This document shows, one piece after another, positions 6,358 to 8,729 of a DNA stretch of 8,729 nt. The position numbers and the translations under genes were made by a program. This DNA comes from an uncultured Lachnospiraceae bacterium (GTDB lineage: Bacteria > Bacillota_A > Clostridia > Lachnospirales > Lachnospiraceae). Position 1 is the stretch's first letter; the number at the start of each line of letters is the position of its first letter. Under the pieces are notes generated by a model. It had not been told where the DNA came from, ran no database searches, and saw only the letters and a program-made list of their open reading frames with translations. The stretch lies in contig CAMMZE010000031.1 of the NCBI GenBank assembly GCA_946529195.1, forward strand, positions 1 to 8,729. Reading direction: 5' to 3'.

Positions 6358-7107
6358 TTACTTGTCCTTTTTCTTTCTGAGACTGAGAAGCTTTCTGCCT
6401 TTCTTCGGGGCCGGCGCTTCCGTTCTGCTTTCTGTTTCTGTCTCCACAGGAGCACTTTCACCGCGTCTGGCTCTTTCCAGCTCTTTGATCAGATCTCTTC
6501 GCCCTGCAGCCGTCGCCGCGCCTTCTTCAAATCTGCCCAGATTCTCCCGGATGATCCAGGGTCTCAGAGCATAGATCTTTTCCACGCCCCTGTGTCCCTC
6601 TTCTACGGCATCCCCGTCCAGCACGATCTGATAGCGTTCAAACTTCTTGTCATAAAGGGTGATCGTGTAATCATTAATCTTTTCTACCGTACCGTAAACC
6701 GGATTTTCAAAACAGGCTATGATATCCTTCATTCGCACCAGCCGGCAAAAACCGGAAAACTGCTTGGTAAAGATCATCACAAAATGATTGGTCACAATCA
6801 GATCATGGATGGCAACGGAATCCTCCTGTGCAAGCTCCTTCTGCAGGAGGGCGTAATCTTCCTTCTTTCGTCCCAGCATCGCACGGTCAAAATGAAATGC
6901 CTGCAGACAGAGAAAAGCGCCGCCTATGAGGATAAAGGCACAGATTGCCAGACCTATGATATAGGCCATTCGGCTGTCACTGTCATACTTCTGCATCATC
7001 TCAATCGCGATTGCTGCCGCGATGCAGAGACTGATTCCGATCAGGCTGACTCCTTTGGCCAGCTGGATCACAAAGTATCTGGTCTTCATGGAATAATAAC
7101 CGGACAT
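6358..7107 (-). CDS. Uncharacterised membrane protein with two N-terminal TM segments
   Basis: I do not recognise this 249-residue protein. Two hydrophobic helices (about 14-36 and 48-71), separated by a short charged turn (QKYDSDSR), make an N-terminal membrane hairpin. A soluble domain follows (about 75-190), with alternating hydrophobic strands such as AIHDLIVTNHFVMIF and TVEKINDYTITLYDK. This is compatible with a small beta-rich domain like those in PH-like membrane proteins, but that is a guess. The last 60 residues are highly charged, with a Glu/Ala/Pro linker and a Lys/Arg-rich end (LRKKKDK), probably disordered and cytoplasmic. The ATG at 7107 has a strong AAAGGAGG Shine-Dalgarno at 7114-7121. 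It lies downstream of the ispH-rpsA terminator with no convincing promoter of its own, so read-through may supply it. Its stop is 7 nt from that of the convergent gene, and no terminator is visible between them. Confidence 0.85.
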   Translation of the reverse strand: MSGYYSMKTRYFVIQLAKGVSLIGISLCIAAAIAIEMMQKYDSDSRMAYIIGLAICAFILIGGAFLCLQAFHFDRAMLGRKKEDYALLQKELAQEDSVAIHDLIVTNHFVMIFTKQFSGFCRLVRMKDIIACFENPVYGTVEKINDYTITLYDKKFERYQIVLDGDAVEEGHRGVEKIYALRPWIIRENLGRFEEGAATAAGRRDLIKELERARRGESAPVETETESRTEAPAPKKGRKLLSLRKKKDK

Positions 7108-7143
7108 GGAGCCCCTCCTTTCGATTCATTTACAGTGATACGG

Positions 7144-7177
7144 AAAAAAGGGCCATCGCAGCATATACGACGGCCCC
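7144..7177 (-). terminator. Rho-independent terminator after ispH-rpsA
   Basis: Read on the minus strand, a GC-rich stem pairs 7168-7176 (GGGCCGTCG) with 7150-7158 (CGATGGCCC), with one G-U pair and a 9-nt loop. Six T residues (7149-7144) follow. It starts about 20 nt after the stop codon at 7197 and is the only notable element in the 89-nt gap. Confidence 0.85.
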
Positions 7178-7196
7178 GTAATTCATCACCGGATCA

Positions 7197-8729
7197 TTAT
7201 TCCTCTGCAGGAGCTTCCTCTGCGGGAGCTTCCTCAACAGGAGCCTCTTCTGCAGCCGGCTCCTCATCGGTATACTCCTCAGCAGAATCAAGAGCCTTGA
7301 TGCTGAGGCTGATCTTCTGCTCCTCGCCCTTGAACTCTACGACCTTGGCAGTAACCATCTGGTCGATTGCAAGGATATCAGAAGGCTTCTCCACACGATC
7401 CTTAGAGATCTGGGATACATGCAGGAGGGCGTCTACACCGGGCTCCAGCTCGATGAAAGCACCGAAATCTGTCATTCTGGCAACTCTTCCCTCTACAACA
7501 TTGCCTACTGCGTACTTCTCAGCTGCTGTATACCAGGGATTGCTCTCCGGGAACTTCAGGCTGAGGGCGATCTTCTCGCCTTCGATGTTCTTGATGATAA
7601 CCTTGAGTACATCGCCAACCTTGACAACCTTGTCAGGGTTCTCAACTCTGCCCCAGGACATCTCAGAAATATGAAGCAGTCCGTCTGCGCCGTCGAGATC
7701 AACGAAAGCACCGAACTTGGTAACATTCTTAACACGGCCTTCAACGATCATACCGGGCTGGATGCGGGCAAAGAGCTCTTCCTTCTTCTTTGCCTTCTCA
7801 GCCTCGACGATCTGCTTTCTGTCGCCGATGATTCTCTTCTTGCCGGGCTCAAGATTGAGCTCTGTGATCAGGAAGGAGATCTCCTCTCCCTCGTACTTCT
7901 TGAGATCTCTCTCGAAGCTGTCGGAAACAAGGCTTGCAGGAATGAAAATCCTGGTGCCGTCAACGGTCACGCTGAGACCGGAAGCCTTCTTCTCTCTCTC
8001 TTTATCTTTGTACTGAACCTTGTCAACTTTAGCTGTGAGAACTTCATGATTGTTGAATGCATCCTCGACAATCTTGCTGACCTTATCCGGTGCCAGTCTT
8101 CTGTAGGAAAGAAGTACCTGTCCTTCTCCGTCATTTACCTTGATGACCTTAACTTTCATCTCGTCATCAACATTGACAACAGTAGTCAGATCAAGGTTAG
8201 TAGCCTTTGCCTCGTTTGAGTACTCCTCTCTGGTGATAATACCGTCTGCCTTGTAATGGATATTAAGGATAATCATATCAGGCTTAACATCAATTACAGT
8301 ACCGGTTACTACATCTCCATTCTTGATCGTAACAAACGATGCGTCAAGCATCTCGTCGAAACTCTCATTCATCATTTCTGACATATGGTTGTGAACCTCC
8401 TCGATAATATTATTTGGGGTGGAAGCCCCTGCAGTAATACCTACATTACCTATAGAGCCAAATGTCTTTAAGTCTAAGTCAACAAGTGTCTGTATATAGT
8501 AAGTATTCTTACATTCCTTCCGGCAAATATCATATAGCTTCTGCGTATTGGAGCTGCTGCGTCCTCCGATCACGATCATGGAGTCCACCTGGCCTGCTAT
8601 TTCGCGGGCTTCTTTTTGCCTCTCCTCGGTTGCATTGCAAATGGTATTTTGACAACTTATATCATACCCTTTTTTTTGTATGATTTCAATAAGTAATTCA
8701 AATTTTTTGAAATTAAATGTGGTCTGAGA
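7197..8729 (-). CDS. ispH: IspH-ribosomal protein S1 fusion (3' part): HMBPP reductase plus four S1 repeats
   Basis: Partial gene: 510 codons in frame from the right edge, with the start outside. The first ~115 residues are the C-terminal part of IspH (LytB), the Fe-S enzyme that makes IPP and DMAPP from HMBPP in the MEP pathway. Visible landmarks are SQTT (1-4; substrate-binding Thr), NTICNAT (28-34, with cluster ligand C31), SSN (59-61) and GITAGASTP (97-105). The other two cluster cysteines lie outside the window. After a short linker come four S1 RNA-binding repeats at about 8336-8100, 8042-7809, 7760-7551 and 7511-7293. The third and fourth are canonical (KFGAFVDL...GLLHISEMSW; DFGAFIEL...ALLHVSQIS). 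The protein ends in an acidic Ala/Pro/Glu tail. IspH-S1 fusions are known in Clostridia; S1 parts bind mRNA at the ribosome. Why the two are joined is not clear. A possible internal start at 8384 could give free S1. Confidence 0.96.
   Translation of the reverse strand, partial: SQTTFNFKKFELLIEIIQKKGYDISCQNTICNATEERQKEAREIAGQVDSMIVIGGRSSSNTQKLYDICRKECKNTYYIQTLVDLDLKTFGSIGNVGITAGASTPNNIIEEVHNHMSEMMNESFDEMLDASFVTIKNGDVVTGTVIDVKPDMIILNIHYKADGIITREEYSNEAKATNLDLTTVVNVDDEMKVKVIKVNDGEGQVLLSYRRLAPDKVSKIVEDAFNNHEVLTAKVDKVQYKDKEREKKASGLSVTVDGTRIFIPASLVSDSFERDLKKYEGEEISFLITELNLEPGKKRIIGDRKQIVEAEKAKKKEELFARIQPGMIVEGRVKNVTKFGAFVDLDGADGLLHISEMSWGRVENPDKVVKVGDVLKVIIKNIEGEKIALSLKFPESNPWYTAAEKYAVGNVVEGRVARMTDFGAFIELEPGVDALLHVSQISKDRVEKPSDILAIDQMVTAKVVEFKGEEQKISLSIKALDSAEEYTDEEPAAEEAPVEEAPAEEAPAEE
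7201..7260. repeat. 15-nt tandem repeat encoding the acidic S1 tail
   Basis: Four imperfect 15-nt units (7201-7215, 7216-7230, 7231-7245, 7246-7260) built on TCCTCTGCAGGAGCT. On the minus strand they encode repeats of E-A-P-A-E at the very C-terminus of the IspH-S1 protein. The first two units differ by one base; the fourth is most diverged. The 15-nt period keeps the frame, so copy number could vary without disrupting the gene. Confidence 0.8.
8396..8402 (-). promoter_or_regulatory. Possible internal ribosome binding site at the IspH/S1 junction
   Basis: GAGGAGG on the minus strand ends 11 nt before an in-frame ATG at 8384 (Met-Ser-Glu), exactly at the boundary between the IspH end and the S1 region. 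The spacing is longer than optimal. The sequence also encodes the Glu-Glu-Val that ends the IspH domain, so it may be coincidental. Confidence 0.35.

Noticed and set aside
6340..6420. Bidirectional terminator between the convergent genes
   Set aside because: The 7-nt gap and flanking sequence contain T-rich stretches and an AAGCTT palindrome but no GC-rich hairpin followed by a T-run.
7108..7143. Promoter for the two-TM protein gene
   Set aside because: I searched the minus strand of this gap and found no -35/-10 pair with acceptable spacing; only the Shine-Dalgarno is clear.
6592..7674. Long plus-strand open frame of 360 codons
   Set aside because: It runs antisense across the two-TM gene, the terminator and the conserved S1 region. 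Its Ser/Ala-rich repeat is the shadow of the S1 tail repeat, and it has no family features.
7419..8219. Plus-strand open frame of 266 codons opposite the S1 repeats
   Set aside because: The S1 domains on the other strand are unmistakable. The antisense frame is Leu-rich shadow sequence produced by the codon use of the real gene.

Overview
The window looks like a chromosomal housekeeping segment from an anaerobic Clostridia-class Firmicute, most likely Lachnospiraceae or a close relative. The main pointers are a gene fusing IspH (LytB) to a four-repeat ribosomal protein S1-like region, strong Shine-Dalgarno sequences, the run ruvA-ruvB-zapA-U32 protein-SEDS protein, and a Gram-positive type LexA box. 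The genus is inferred from family knowledge only. I see no mobile element, tRNA, rRNA, CRISPR array or defence locus, and almost all of the sequence is coding.

Layout, from the right end in the direction of minus-strand transcription. (1) 8729-7197: 3' part of an ispH-rpsA fusion gene, entering from outside the window and closed by a rho-independent terminator (7144-7177). (2) 7107-6358: an unrecognised protein with two membrane segments, same strand. (3) 5301-6350: the only plus-strand gene, an RNase H-fold exonuclease-like protein of the YprB/MrfB type, convergent with (2) and divergent from ruvA. (4) 5166-3567: ruvA and ruvB, the Holliday-junction branch-migration motor, read from a promoter whose -35/-10 spacer holds a near-perfect LexA (SOS) box. 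(5) 3478-3074: zapA, with its own consensus-like promoter just after ruvB and a strong terminator after its stop. (6) 2985-628: a large U32-family protein of the RNA-hydroxylation type, probably an Fe-S protein. (7) 625-1: the N-terminal part of a SEDS (FtsW/RodA/SpoVE) glycan polymerase, starting 2 nt after the U32 stop and running off the left edge.

The genes fall into three working groups: isoprenoid precursor synthesis and translation (ispH-rpsA), DNA damage response (ruvAB under predicted LexA control, with a divergent MrfB-like gene), and cell division or envelope growth (zapA, SEDS protein). The U32 RNA-modification candidate is coupled to the SEDS gene.

I do not see a wholly new system. 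The points most worth a second look are the SOS box inside the ruvA promoter, the MrfB-like protein that has lost two of the four expected catalytic acidic residues, a possible internal translation start that would release the S1 part of the IspH-S1 fusion, and the uncharacterised two-TM protein.
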